This document shows, one piece after another, positions 51,827 through 60,955 of a DNA stretch of 64,000 nucleotides. This DNA comes from Chrysophaeum taylorii. Taxonomy: Eukaryota > Sar > Pelagophyceae > Pelagomonadales > Pelagomonadaceae. The position numbers were made by a program, and so were the translations under genes. The stretch's first letter is position 1. Each line of letters opens with the position of its first letter. The notes under the pieces were generated by a model. It made no database searches, was not told the DNA's origin, and saw only the letters and a program-made list of their open reading frames with translations. Location of the stretch: positions 39,837 through 103,836 of the forward strand of contig JAQMWT010000113.1 of assembly GCA_029834535.1 (NCBI GenBank), read 5' to 3'.

Positions 51827-52412
51827 AGAGTTACAGGAGGAAACAGAAGCGACAGAGGAAACAGAATCAACATCGTGTCAGGAGGAAACAGAATCGCCCG
51901 TAAAAAAGTTTGTTGGTTGTTGTAACGCGCGTTGGTCGACTTTGCGCGGTCGGCCCCGTCTGGCACGACGCAATGGTGCACGTTTCGTATTGTCCGGTAA
52001 CAGTGTATTCAGTGACGGTTGAGTTGTTTCAGGGGTGATCAGTCCCGATAAGGCCGGCTCCGGAGCATCAAAAACAGAAGACATGGGCGCGATTGCGGAA
52101 GATAAACGAGGGTCGTAATAAAACAAGTCAGGAAAACGAGAATCCACTAGAGACGGAGGAAGGGGTTGAGAGGACAGTGACTTACGCAGAGCGAAATTTT
52201 CGTCAAAAACAACATCAATCGAGTTGGGATGACAGGACCTGTGGGGCGTTGAAGCAATATGCGATATCCAGGGCCTGCAGAGAGGGATACCCAATGAAGA
52301 TACCGGTTATAGCTTTGTGGCCATTTGTCGCCAGTAAATTGCAGCAGGACAGCCCCAAACACGAAGAAAATCGACACGCGCGGTAGAGTTTCATGTAGCA
52401 TTTCATATGGCG

Positions 52413-53372
52413 TCATATATCCAGGATTAGAGGCATTTGGCATACGCTCAGAGATGAAGTCCGCCGTTTCCATGGCCCAACGCCGAAATCAGGTGGACGG
52501 TGCGCATGTACCAAAAGAATGCGAGTAATATCGCGGTTGCGCGAGAGCGTTCCACAACACCGGAAAGCGTGCGCCTGTGAAGTTTTGGACTGTGCTGCCG
52601 GAGCGCGCTTAAGCGCAATATTGTTGCCCAGACAGAAGGTTTCGAATTGGCCCATAAGAGAGCGGTCACGATCGGTGTAGATGAGGGCAATGCGATATCC
52701 GAATGGGCGAACCACGGTAGACAGAAGAAGTTCGAGTTGACGAGCGTTCGTAAGGGCATCGTGTCGTGGAGCAAAGTAACGCGTGCGGCGGCGCGTATGA
52801 TCATCGACAAACGTGAGGATCGCGCGATCTTGATATATGAAGGATGGGACGCCGGCAAACATGAGATCGGCGTGGATAATAAGGTAGGGCGCAACGGCAC
52901 GTGGACGAGACAAAGGCTCGGAGGAAGGAGGCGAAGTGGAAGCGGGAGCATGAGCTTTACGTTGGCCAACATGCGCAGCATGCATTTTACCGAGAGCACA
53001 AGCAGGACAAAAAGAAAACGACGCGGAGCTCGGGAAAAACGGTGCGCCAACAGCAAGAGAAGACAAACGCCGAAGATAGGGAGGACTATAATGACCAAGA
53101 CGAGCATGCCAAAGGTCGAAGGTAAGTTGAGTGCGTTGAGACACAGCGGGAAACGCACAAGGGTCATGGACACGGGGGCAAGAAGAAAATGCCACAAAAG
53201 GTGAAACGTAGTCCGCGTAGGGCGCAGCGGTCGTATTGCCGATCCAACAGACGATCAAAGAAGACCACAGCGACGAATGCGGGGAATAACGTGATGCGTT
53301 TGGCGGTGACGTAAATACGGTGCGGATAAGCAGGGCCAACAACGGCCTGAACGGTGTGGCAATCGAAACCAA
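52413..53372 (-). pseudogene. Integrase of the 96-bp-LTR copia element, frameshifted
   Basis: The zinc-binding HHCC region (LWHARLGHYSPPYL ... FCPACALGKMH) and the first two catalytic Asp residues (IIHADLMF, LIYTDRDRS) are in one frame. The Glu segment (SGVVERSRATAILL) lies in the next frame, so a one-base shift near 52,590 separates it. As sequenced, no complete D-D-E core can be made. Confidence 0.75.
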
Positions 53373-53603
53373 CTTGTTCAGGGGTATGATCCGAAAATCC
53401 GTTTGTCACCAAGGCCAGGAAGATGAGGGTGAGAGGTAACGCGACATGTATACCATGAGGGCGGAAAGAGTGGGTGCAGGAGAAGGAAGACCACGATTGT
53501 CAAGAGGACCAATTGAAGGGAACGTTGTGAGCAGTGCCTGAACCAGAAACAGAAGCCAGTGCCGATAGCAGAAGTGATGGAATGCTGTTGACTGTTGTCA
53601 AGG

Positions 53604-54942
53604 TCAGTGAAACCAGTGGGAGGATGGGGGTGACGTTGGCGCCGGTATCATAGACAACGAGACGAAGGTTGGTGCTGTGAAGGTAGTCGCGCTCACGACG
53701 GTGAGCAAAGCGGTAAGGGCATTGGTGAGGAAAGGACTTGGTGAATGGAGGGATATGGAAAGAAGATGGAAATTGAAAGACGGGTAGGTAGGTGCAGAAA
53801 GGGATGGGTCAGGAAGGGTGACAGCGGTGGAAGGCGGGACAGAGGGTGTGGTGGAGGGTGGCAACGCTAGGAGCGGCGGAGAGGATTGAGATGGAGGCAA
53901 GAGGGGAATGGGGGCGGAAAGGTAGTGTTGGTAGAAAGGTGGATGGGGCCTAGGTGGGTATTGGGGATTGGACCGAGGTGGGTATTGGGAATTTGACCGA
54001 CGTGGGTATTGGTGTTGATGCCGCGGGCGAGGGCGGGCGGTGGCTTGTGAGAGCAAATAGCGCTGGCGCTTATGACAATCTTTCTGGTGATGGCCAGGAA
54101 TACCACAAAAGTGACAAAGATCAGTATGGCGTGGGCGCTTGCGATGGAAACCACGTGAAGATGAAGGTGGGTTACGGAATGATGATCGAAAAGGGGCGTG
54201 GGCTAGAACGTTGTTGAGAGCGCAAACAGCTTGAAGCGATGAAGTACTTATCATAAGGATGACGACCGTAAAAGTTGGAACGTTCACGACGACGGGGACT
54301 TTCACGGAACGTAGCATGGACATGCGCAGACTTGGTCTGAAGATAATCAAAAACTTTACTGTGGAGGCGATCAACGAAACCATCATATGTGCGCAGTTTA
54401 GGATCAAGTGCAATGAGATCTTAGACAAGAGCGAGTCGGGGATTTTCGTCTGAAGCAATTGCAATGCATGTGTGTCAGGGAAATCTTGATGATGCCGAGC
54501 AACTTGAACACCAGTGATGAACTTGTTAAGAAAAGACTCAAGTTCATCGATATTGTTGCACACCAAGGAATGCAGTGAAGCAATTGCAGACTGAGCGACA
54601 CGATCTCCATGACCCATGTAAACATCAGTAATGCGCTTTTAAAGCCGCGTGAAGTTCATATCGCGGTTTTTACGGATATCCGCACGATCAGTATCATGCA
54701 TTGGTAGCGCCATGAAGAGTGCACTCACTGTACCAGCGTTGCTGCTTGAGACCAAATTCTTCTTCAGAGCAGCCAGAGGCGGAAATCCTAGTCCAAGTGT
54801 CAGTGGTCAAGATAATGCGATCACCGGTGGAAATGATCATGTTTTCCAGGCGCCGGGTCCATTGGTGAAAAAGATGTCGCTCACCACTGAAGGCATCGAG
54901 TTTTTGCGAAAGCTTGCTATCCTTAATTTCGATCGAGGACAT
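53604..54942 (-). pseudogene. gag and protease start of the 96-bp-LTR copia element, frameshifted
   Basis: ATG 54942 opens a gag frame (SSIEIKDSKLSQKLDAFSGE) that stops at 54694. The next frame (54617-53604) continues gag and includes the zinc knuckle CHFCGIPGHHQKDCHKRQR (CX2CX4HX4C), then a Pro-rich linker. Just beyond, at about 53,650-53,600, another frame reads YDTGANVTPILPLV, the aspartic protease active site. At least two frame changes interrupt the block. Confidence 0.7.
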
Positions 54943-55329
54943 GATAAACGATAACGAACCGAACACGTAGCAGTGAGCTGAAGCCGAGGAGGAGTCGCCG
55001 TTATCCGTGAAGTCAAACAGTCGTTCGACCGCGACGAACGAACACCTGCTACCATGTTACGAATGGAATGAGGCGTTAGACTAGCGATAAGATAAAGACG
55101 TAAGGATACTGGATACATGGTGCAGGGGTAAGTGTCATAGCTTCCTCACAATGTGGGTGGGTTTGTGGGTATGAGGGATGCGCCTAACGTATTTGGTTGT
55201 GTGGAGACGTGGAAAGACGAAGGGTGGTAATGGTTAGTGGTTCCCAGTGCACGCAGAGTCTGTAAAGTGCCCCGAGAAGAGAACGACTTTCGACACCAGG
55301 AGCGCCGTGAAGAGGACCGTGAGCGCAGT

Positions 55330-55372
55330 GAAGAAGAAGAAGAAGAAGAAGAAGAAGAAGAAGAAGAAGAAT
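55330..55372 (+). repeat. (GAA)n microsatellite in the 5' leader of the hydrolase gene
   Basis: About 14 GAA units lie 40 nt upstream of ATG 55413, probably in the 5' UTR or promoter. Confidence 0.9.
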
Positions 55373-55412
55373 CCTTCGAAGTAAGTCTACGTGGAAGTCT
55401 GCCGTCGTGTGA

Positions 55413-57692
55413 ATGGCCGGAGCTCTGCCGTCGACCCCTTCCCACATCTTGGACCTCCACGCCAAGTACCGCTCCGAGATAGGCGGCGTGGACCTCGAGC
55501 CGTTATACCGCGGTGACAGCGAGGGCGAGGAGGAGGGTCCGTTGAAGGTGATGGAATTCGAGGAGGGGACGACGCGGGTGCGCTTGATTGAGGAAAGCTT
55601 TTTGAGCAAACCGGCGGCGATTGGGGAGCGCTGGCGGTTGCTGGCGGGGATAGCGCGACGGTTTGAGTTGGCGGACGGGAGCAGCGTGCCGTTGGGCGGT
55701 TCAGCGGAGACGGTGGAAGAGGCGTTGGTCGCAGCGTGCCGCGCCTTAGAGATTCCTTCGCACAACGCAAGGTACCTCCAGTTTCGCGGGGTCGAGCGAA
55801 GCGGTCCGCTTGGCGAGGGCACGTTTGTGTTGGAGATTCGGCTTTGGACGTCGGGCGTGGTGCGGGCGACGACGAGTGCGAATCCCATCGACGCGGGTCT
55901 GACGCGGGTCGCATATGCGCACGCGCGGCACGAGGTCCTTTCCGATAAGTGGCCATGTCCACGTGAGGATGCTGCCCTCTTGGCAGCGGTCCAGCTCGCG
56001 CGCGACGGCGCGAAGGGCGTCGGCGACCTCGCGTCGGTCGTGCCGGCTCGGTTGTTGAAGGCGCGGGACGCGGCGGAGTGGGAGCTCGATGTGTTGGTCG
56101 AGTTAGGGTTTCGGCTAAATGACCCGCACGCCGCACCCGAGAGCGACTTTTTGGCCGTCCTCGAGACGTGGGACACGTTCGGTACGGTTGGCTTGGACGC
56201 AACCATGCTGTCGCCGCGATCGTCGTCGCCCTCAGGGACGCTACGCGTCGGCCGACGCGGCCTCCAGTTTAACAATCTCAAGCTCGACCTACGACCACTG
56301 ACCAAGTGGGGGCGTGTGGGCAACCTCGTGTACGTAGAGGACGCGACCCCTCGCCGGTTTGTATTCGATGTTGCAAGCGCCGACCTGCATGTCGTGCTCT
56401 CGCTCGTCGACGACTACGCTGTCCTCGATTGGGCCGAGGATCCGCCAGACCACCGGTACGTCCGCCCGGCGCACCACTTCTCCCGCTGTCAGGGCACCGA
56501 TACCGGGGACTTTGTGCCCGCTTCAATATCATCCCAAACCTACCTCGGTTCGCTCTACGATAGCCTCGTGAGCGCCGTTATCCGACCGCCACGCTCCATC
56601 TACGATCCGCGCCGCCTGGGACCTCGCTCCTTCCGAGTCTCCGATGCCGGACTCCGCGTATCCCGACGAGACCTCACCCTCAAAAATACCAGAGGCCAAA
56701 CCCTCCAGTGCTCGCACTGGACCTTTGACGACGACGGCAACGACCGAAAGCGACCCTGCGTGATTTTCGTGCACGCCAATTCGGCCGCTCGCGTTCAGGC
56801 GATTCATTACCTCGGGCTTGTCCTCTCATTGGGCGCAACCTTTTTTGCCTTCGACTGCGCCGGTTCCGGATTGAGCGAGGGTGACTTTGTCAGCCTCGGC
56901 TGGCGTGAGTCGCGCGACCTCCACGTCGTCACGAGGTACCTCCGCACCCTCGGCACCGTGTCCTCCCTCGCTGCCTGGGGCTGCTCGATGGGCGCTGCCT
57001 CCATCATCTTCTACATGTCTGGTGCCGGAGACACCACGAATCTCGATCTCCTGGACCCGCCCCGCCAAGGCCACTCCTCTCTCTCCAAACTGAACAAGAC
57101 CAAAGAAAGCAACAAGTTCCACTGCCACGGAGGCCTAGACGACGACGACGACGACGACGATTCTCGCCGCCGCCGCCCGCGAGTCGAATCCCTTGACGCC
57201 GTCGTCCTTGACTCACCCTACGCCGATATCCACCAACTTGCCGTCGATCTCGCGGCGACCAGACTCGTCGGCGGTTTCTCCGCCCCGTGGCTCGTCGCCC
57301 AGGCCGTTCTCCACTTCCTCGACAGCACCATCCAGGCGACCGCCTCCTTCTCCATTCAACATCTCAAGCCGATAGACCACGTCTCTGACTGTGAATCCCC
57401 AGCCCTCTTCCTCCACGCCGAATCTGACGCCCTCATAGCTCCTGCCCAGCTCGAAAACCTCGTGAGATCCTACGCCGGACCGCGTGTTCTCGCCATGATT
57501 GAAGGCACACACTCCTCGCCTCGCTCAGACAGGACCCTAAACTTCATCGCCGACTTCCTCGCGACCCACATGCGCATTCCCAACAATCTCAAAAACCCCG
57601 ATCTTGACACACTCCACCTCCCTTGGCTCAAAAACGACCATTTCCTCTTCAAAGTTAACCCCCTCCACTACGTCGCGGATCCACCCGACTAA
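55413..57692 (+). CDS. FERM domain fused to an alpha/beta hydrolase
   Basis: 759 codons, uninterrupted, ATG to TAA. Residues about 75-345 look like a FERM module: a ubiquitin-like F1 (FELADGSSVPLGGSAETVEE), F2 with LSDKWPCPREDAALLAAVQL, the classic helix that follows a conserved Pro-Cys-Pro, and a PH-like F3 (SGTLRVGRRGLQFNN ... RRFVFDVASADLHVVLSLVDDY). FERM modules bind membrane lipids and receptor tails. Residues about 440-720 form an alpha/beta hydrolase: an oxyanion-region strand (CVIFVHANSAARVQAI), the nucleophile elbow GCSMGAAS (Ser525), Asp672 (HAESDALIAP) and His700 (EGTHSSP), a complete triad resembling the BAAT/serine aminopeptidase-like group. A run of eight Asp lies in the lid region near residue 580. 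Substrate unknown; membrane-linked ester or thioester hydrolysis is inference. No introns seen. Confidence 0.8.
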   Translation: MAGALPSTPSHILDLHAKYRSEIGGVDLEPLYRGDSEGEEEGPLKVMEFEEGTTRVRLIEESFLSKPAAIGERWRLLAGIARRFELADGSSVPLGGSAETVEEALVAACRALEIPSHNARYLQFRGVERSGPLGEGTFVLEIRLWTSGVVRATTSANPIDAGLTRVAYAHARHEVLSDKWPCPREDAALLAAVQLARDGAKGVGDLASVVPARLLKARDAAEWELDVLVELGFRLNDPHAAPESDFLAVLETWDTFGTVGLDATMLSPRSSSPSGTLRVGRRGLQFNNLKLDLRPLTKWGRVGNLVYVEDATPRRFVFDVASADLHVVLSLVDDYAVLDWAEDPPDHRYVRPAHHFSRCQGTDTGDFVPASISSQTYLGSLYDSLVSAVIRPPRSIYDPRRLGPRSFRVSDAGLRVSRRDLTLKNTRGQTLQCSHWTFDDDGNDRKRPCVIFVHANSAARVQAIHYLGLVLSLGATFFAFDCAGSGLSEGDFVSLGWRESRDLHVVTRYLRTLGTVSSLAAWGCSMGAASIIFYMSGAGDTTNLDLLDPPRQGHSSLSKLNKTKESNKFHCHGGLDDDDDDDDSRRRRPRVESLDAVVLDSPYADIHQLAVDLAATRLVGGFSAPWLVAQAVLHFLDSTIQATASFSIQHLKPIDHVSDCESPALFLHAESDALIAPAQLENLVRSYAGPRVLAMIEGTHSSPRSDRTLNFIADFLATHMRIPNNLKNPDLDTLHLPWLKNDHFLFKVNPLHYVADPPD

Positions 57693-58200
57693 CTAGAGTG
57701 AAGCTTAGATTAAGAACCTCCCAAGCGCGCCGAAATTCAGGGGGCGGGGTGTGTGAGCACCAGGTGGTTTGTATGTGCGCAAACGACACGCCTTGGGCCG
57801 CTCTACGCGCAGCCAAATCGCGGATACTCAATTCGAAGGACCTGCACAGGCGGCTGGTCACCAATAATTACATTTTTTTTGTGAGGGACGTAGCGCACAG
57901 CCCTCGACACCAGCGACGCCGCCGACGCGACCAAAGATGGCCCCAACAGTCCCCCCGACCCTCCCGAGGCAGCAAATGCTCTGGTCTGTAAGAGTTTCGA
58001 CGGACTGTGGCTTGACGGCCGGGGTCCGAAACCCCAAAAATAACGCGGCATGTGAATGGCCATGTACATGCGAAAAATGAGAAGGAGACGCAGTTCGAGC
58101 ACGGCGGACGCGCCACTAGGTCGAGAGATGTGTGGTGGGAGTAAGGAAGTCGACAGGAGCAGCGCGAAAATCGAGGTGCTCGACCTAGTCGGCAGCCGTG
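57693..58200. other. 3' flank of the hydrolase gene
   Basis: No independent gene. Minus-strand frames here are the low-complexity tail of the degenerate gene described at 58200-59417. Confidence 0.4.
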
Positions 58201-59417
58201 GGCCCGTCCTCACCGCCGTCATCGTCATCATCAGCAGCAGCGCAATCGTTATCATCAGCATCGGCATAATGGCAACGGTCGCCTCGTGCTCCTTCACGCA
58301 CTTCTTCCTCTTGCAGGGTCGCTTCTTCAGGTCGCCGCGAGTGTCGCACCGGGTGAGGCAGCTGGCATCGCGGCCTCGACACCGATCAGAAGGCCCTCGC
58401 AGATACAGCCATCCTTGCATCGATACCGGGCGGCCAGGAGACGCGCGTGGGGTTGGTCCCGCAGCTCGCTTTTGGGAGCAATCCTCCGCGAGCTGGCGCT
58501 TAGCCTCGGCCTCCTGAGCTCGGGGAGCCTCCTGAACTTCGCGTTTCCCCAGAATGTTCGACAGCTTAGCCAAACCGTGGCCGTCGGTGACCTTCACCCT
58601 GGACACGTCGGTCTTGCGAGTCGGCTTCGTCACCGGCAGGATGCCGCCCTCCTTCGGGTCGACTTCGCGCGAGGACTGGTACTCGATGATGGCCTGGGCT
58701 TGCTCGAGCTTGGGCTTAGTAGTAGTCGACGGTGTCCTTCGCAACGCCCGCGGGGGGATGGCCAGGTCGAACTCGGGCTTCTTGCCGACCGGTGGCGGCA
58801 AATGCATCGCGAACATGAGTTCTCCTCGACCTCCGTCAGCAGCGACTGGCCCCGGCGCACGTGCAGCTCGACGTCCTCGTCGAACGACACTTCCCTCTGA
58901 GCCGATCATCGAGCTGCCGCCACGAGATTCATTCATTCCACTCAGAGTTCTTCGACAAGCACTTTCTCGCTCCGACGCTTTCCTCCCGGCAGTATTTCAA
59001 GGCCTTCGAAAAAGTCTGTTGCTGCTTCCGCTTCTTGGCAGCAACGGCGTCCGCCGTCGCCTTGTCGAAGGACCGCCGCGTTTTGGGTGCGTCCTTCGGC
59101 GCCCGGCGCTTCCCCCGCGCCGACTTGGGTTTGGGGCCCGATTTTTCGCCATCGCGCCTCGAGCCGGTGGACGGCGGCCGCGTGTCGCCCGCGAGACGCG
59201 TCGCCCCACCGATAATCAAATGAGGGTGTAATTTGGGCCGGCGCGGCAGGGCTTTGGTTGAAAGTTTATGAAAGATAGAAAGTTGGAGGGGGGCGAGGGG
59301 GGGGGGGGGGCGAGCGGAAACGAAGCAAGGAAGGGTATGAGCGAGATCAAAGCATCTTGCGCGTCTGTTTTCTTCCCGCGTAGATCCCGCGCGGGCATCG
59401 CCCAGCGGGCTGCACAA
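58200..59417 (-). pseudogene. Basic nuclear-like protein gene, frameshifted; paralogue of the tandem-unit gene
   Basis: The minus-strand frame 59417-58929 encodes a Lys/Arg-rich segment (KPKSARGKRRAPKDAPKTRR) and AAKKRKQQQTFSKALKYCRE. Continuation requires frame changes near 58,925 and 58,820 to reach VSFDEDVELHVRRGQSLL, then MHLPPPVGKKPEFDLAIPP and the conserved SREVDPKEGGILPV...VTDGHGLAKLS block shared with the gene near 9.6-10.1 kb. The tail is acidic when read in the frame ending GEDGPTAAD. The shared block shows that the conserved part is genuine coding sequence. Frame breaks may be introns or decay. No family recognised; the basic N-terminus suggests a nuclear protein. Confidence 0.5.
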
Positions 59418-59564
59418 AATCCGGCGTTCCTCGCACCATGTCCTTTAAGAAGCACGTTCAGGTATCTAGGGAACCACGTTCAGGTATCTTGGGAACGTGA
59501 CTTCACGTTGCGGTGGGGTGAACTAGTGAGGTTCCGCAGCACAGAGCCGAAAAAACTAATAAAA

Positions 59565-60011
59565 TAAATAAAATAAAATAGAGCCGTTTGTAGTCCGTTG
59601 CTTTTCCGAAAGCGCCTGGAAAAGCGTGACACGTGTGCGATTCCGCAAGCCAATCCGCCGCAATCTTCACAGGGCGATGCGCGCCGTGCGGCGTCCTACG
59701 GTGGCAAGCCCGTGCCACCACCGACCCGCCCCGACCATCCGCGGATCTTAGTTACCCCAATACAATTATTCATTGTTGGTGGCCTTGGTGAACTCCGCGC
59801 ACAAGTCCCCCCACATCTTCGTCCTCTCCTTCCTCGCGTTGAACGTGTCGAAGGCCACCCAGTTGCGGACGAAGGTCTCCTTAATCTTCGGGTCCGCCAG
59901 GTGGCTGCCGCTGAACGACACCTTAGACGCGACGAACATCTCAACCGTATCACAACGCACGCCGTAGCCAACCGCCGCTTTTGTTGAGGTTATCGAAAAC
60001 GTCGACATTGA
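59565..60011. repeat. Dispersed ~440-bp repeat, copy 2
   Basis: Partner of 48177-48621 in the same orientation. The stretch 59,420-59,565 just before it contains a G-run (about 59,290-59,310) and a poly-A-like AATAAA tract, with no gene. Confidence 0.75.
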
Positions 60012-60149
60012 AAGCAAATTTTCTGCGCTGACCTTTCCATTTCGTAGTGTTGCGGCCGCGCGGTAGCGCCGTCGCGCCCGCTCGCGGTCCTTTTCTTCGT
60101 GTTGCGGCTGTCCGGTAGCACGACGCTTTCGCGCTTGGTCGCGTTGCAT
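59766..60149 (-). CDS. Hypothetical protein within the dispersed repeat
   Basis: 127 codons. The N-terminal 45 residues are Arg-rich tandem repeats (RAAATR type). The rest reads VASKVSFSGSHLADPKIKE and TFVRNWVAFDTFNARKERTK, helical and charged, ending EFTKATNNE. The same protein sequence with conservative changes occurs at 48.3-48.6 kb (GNHLADPKMKE, FDPFNARKER). That pattern of change suggests past protein-level selection. It may be a piece of a transposase or nucleoprotein; unassigned. Confidence 0.4.
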   Translation of the reverse strand: MQRDQARKRRATGQPQHEEKDRERARRRYRAAATLRNGKVSAENLLSMSTFSITSTKAAVGYGVRCDTVEMFVASKVSFSGSHLADPKIKETFVRNWVAFDTFNARKERTKMWGDLCAEFTKATNNE

Positions 60150-60212
60150 TTCCTCGTGTTGCGGCCGCGCGGTAGCACGAAGCTGTCGCGCTCGCTGGCG
60201 CTCCTTTTCCTG
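60045..60212. repeat. Three imperfect ~55-bp tandem repeats
   Basis: Units carry GTGTTGCGGCCGCGCGGTAGC and CGCTCGCTGGCGCTCC-like parts; on the minus strand they encode ASCYR-x-AATR repeats. A related GTTGCGGCGGCGCGGTAGCAC unit is present once at 48,000. Confidence 0.7.
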
Positions 60213-60640
60213 GTCTTACGAAGCTGGAACCTTGCTCGAACATGCCATTTAATGGCTCAGACATGCTGATTTAACGGATCGCAGCCTATCTGACATACCA
60301 AGGTTTTGTGTACTTTACACTGATTTTGCAATTCTAAACGGCTAACCGCATGTAGACGGACGGATTATTCGATTCTGGCAGTTGGCTCCATCAACAGGAT
60401 ATAAATATCCCCCTGGTTGCGCCTTTACTCTACAGAGCAGAAAGAATATTGTAGTAAAACCTAATTTTACTTGTGCCGAGAATTCCGCTATGCACTGGTT
60501 AGATCACTGAGAGAGCATCCCGTCTCACCGCGCGAGTCTGGCGAGGTAGGTTTCCGGGGACTAAAGGCAGGGCCCCCCCTAGCCTCGGCACACGACAGAC
60601 GATACATAGCAACACATCAGTGTAACATGTAATTACTACG
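60213..60640. other. Gap with a TATA-like box, no gene
   Basis: Contains GATATAAATATCCCC at about 60,399 and ends at the copia LTR border. It could be the remains of another LTR or a promoter. I find no partner repeat in the window. Confidence 0.35.
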
Positions 60641-60955
60641 TGCAGAGCATTTAGCAAGCAGTGGTAAGTCACCTGGGAAACCATCCCGTCTCATCATGAA
60701 CGTCTGGAAGTATTTAATTCGGGGAATGAAAAGGTATGTTCCCTATATCCTCAGAACACGACAGGCGGCATCTAGAACTACACGAGAAAAGTAAAGTGTA
60801 TAGTGCTACATACCTCGGGACGCGCTAGACCATGATGATGAGCGTAGGCACAAATCAGAGGACTATTTGATTGTGTATAAAGGAAGAAGAAGGGTAAGGA
60901 AGAGATCACGTTCTCAACGGACGGATAAGGGTAAGAGGCAGCAGATTTCTCTGCA
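60641..60955 (-). mobile_element. 3' LTR (315 bp) of the third copia element
   Basis: The LTR begins TGCAGAG and ends CTCTGCA on the plus strand, so it has 7-bp terminal inverted repeats. On the minus strand it is preceded by a purine tract (CTCGAGGGGG), the expected polypurine primer, and contains a TATA-like CTTTATACAC. Solo copies lie in each of the three tandem units near 9, 13 and 18-19 kb. Confidence 0.75.

Larger units (their letters stand above)
49816..55150 (-). mobile_element. Full-length Ty1/copia element with 96-bp LTRs
   Basis: LTRs 49816-49911 and 55055-55150 (TGTGAGG...TAACA on the minus strand) are flanked by the direct repeat ATGTG (49811-49815, 55151-55155). Next to the 5' LTR the minus strand reads TGGTAGCAGGTG, matching the 3' end of an initiator tRNA-Met. 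Order on the minus strand: gag with CCHC knuckle, protease, integrase, RT and RNase H. Several frameshifts and a nonsense codon make it inactive as sequenced. Its position 40 bp from the mini-element, in opposite orientation, reflects two independent insertions. Confidence 0.92.

Noticed and set aside
55184-56323. Long minus-strand frames across the hydrolase gene
   Set aside because: They are antisense to a clear FERM domain and have shadow composition (Arg/Ser/Pro).
60641-60955. Matching the 315-bp LTR to the element at 1-7600
   Set aside because: No copy of this LTR is found next to that element's gag. The shared boundary motif alone does not show that they are one family.
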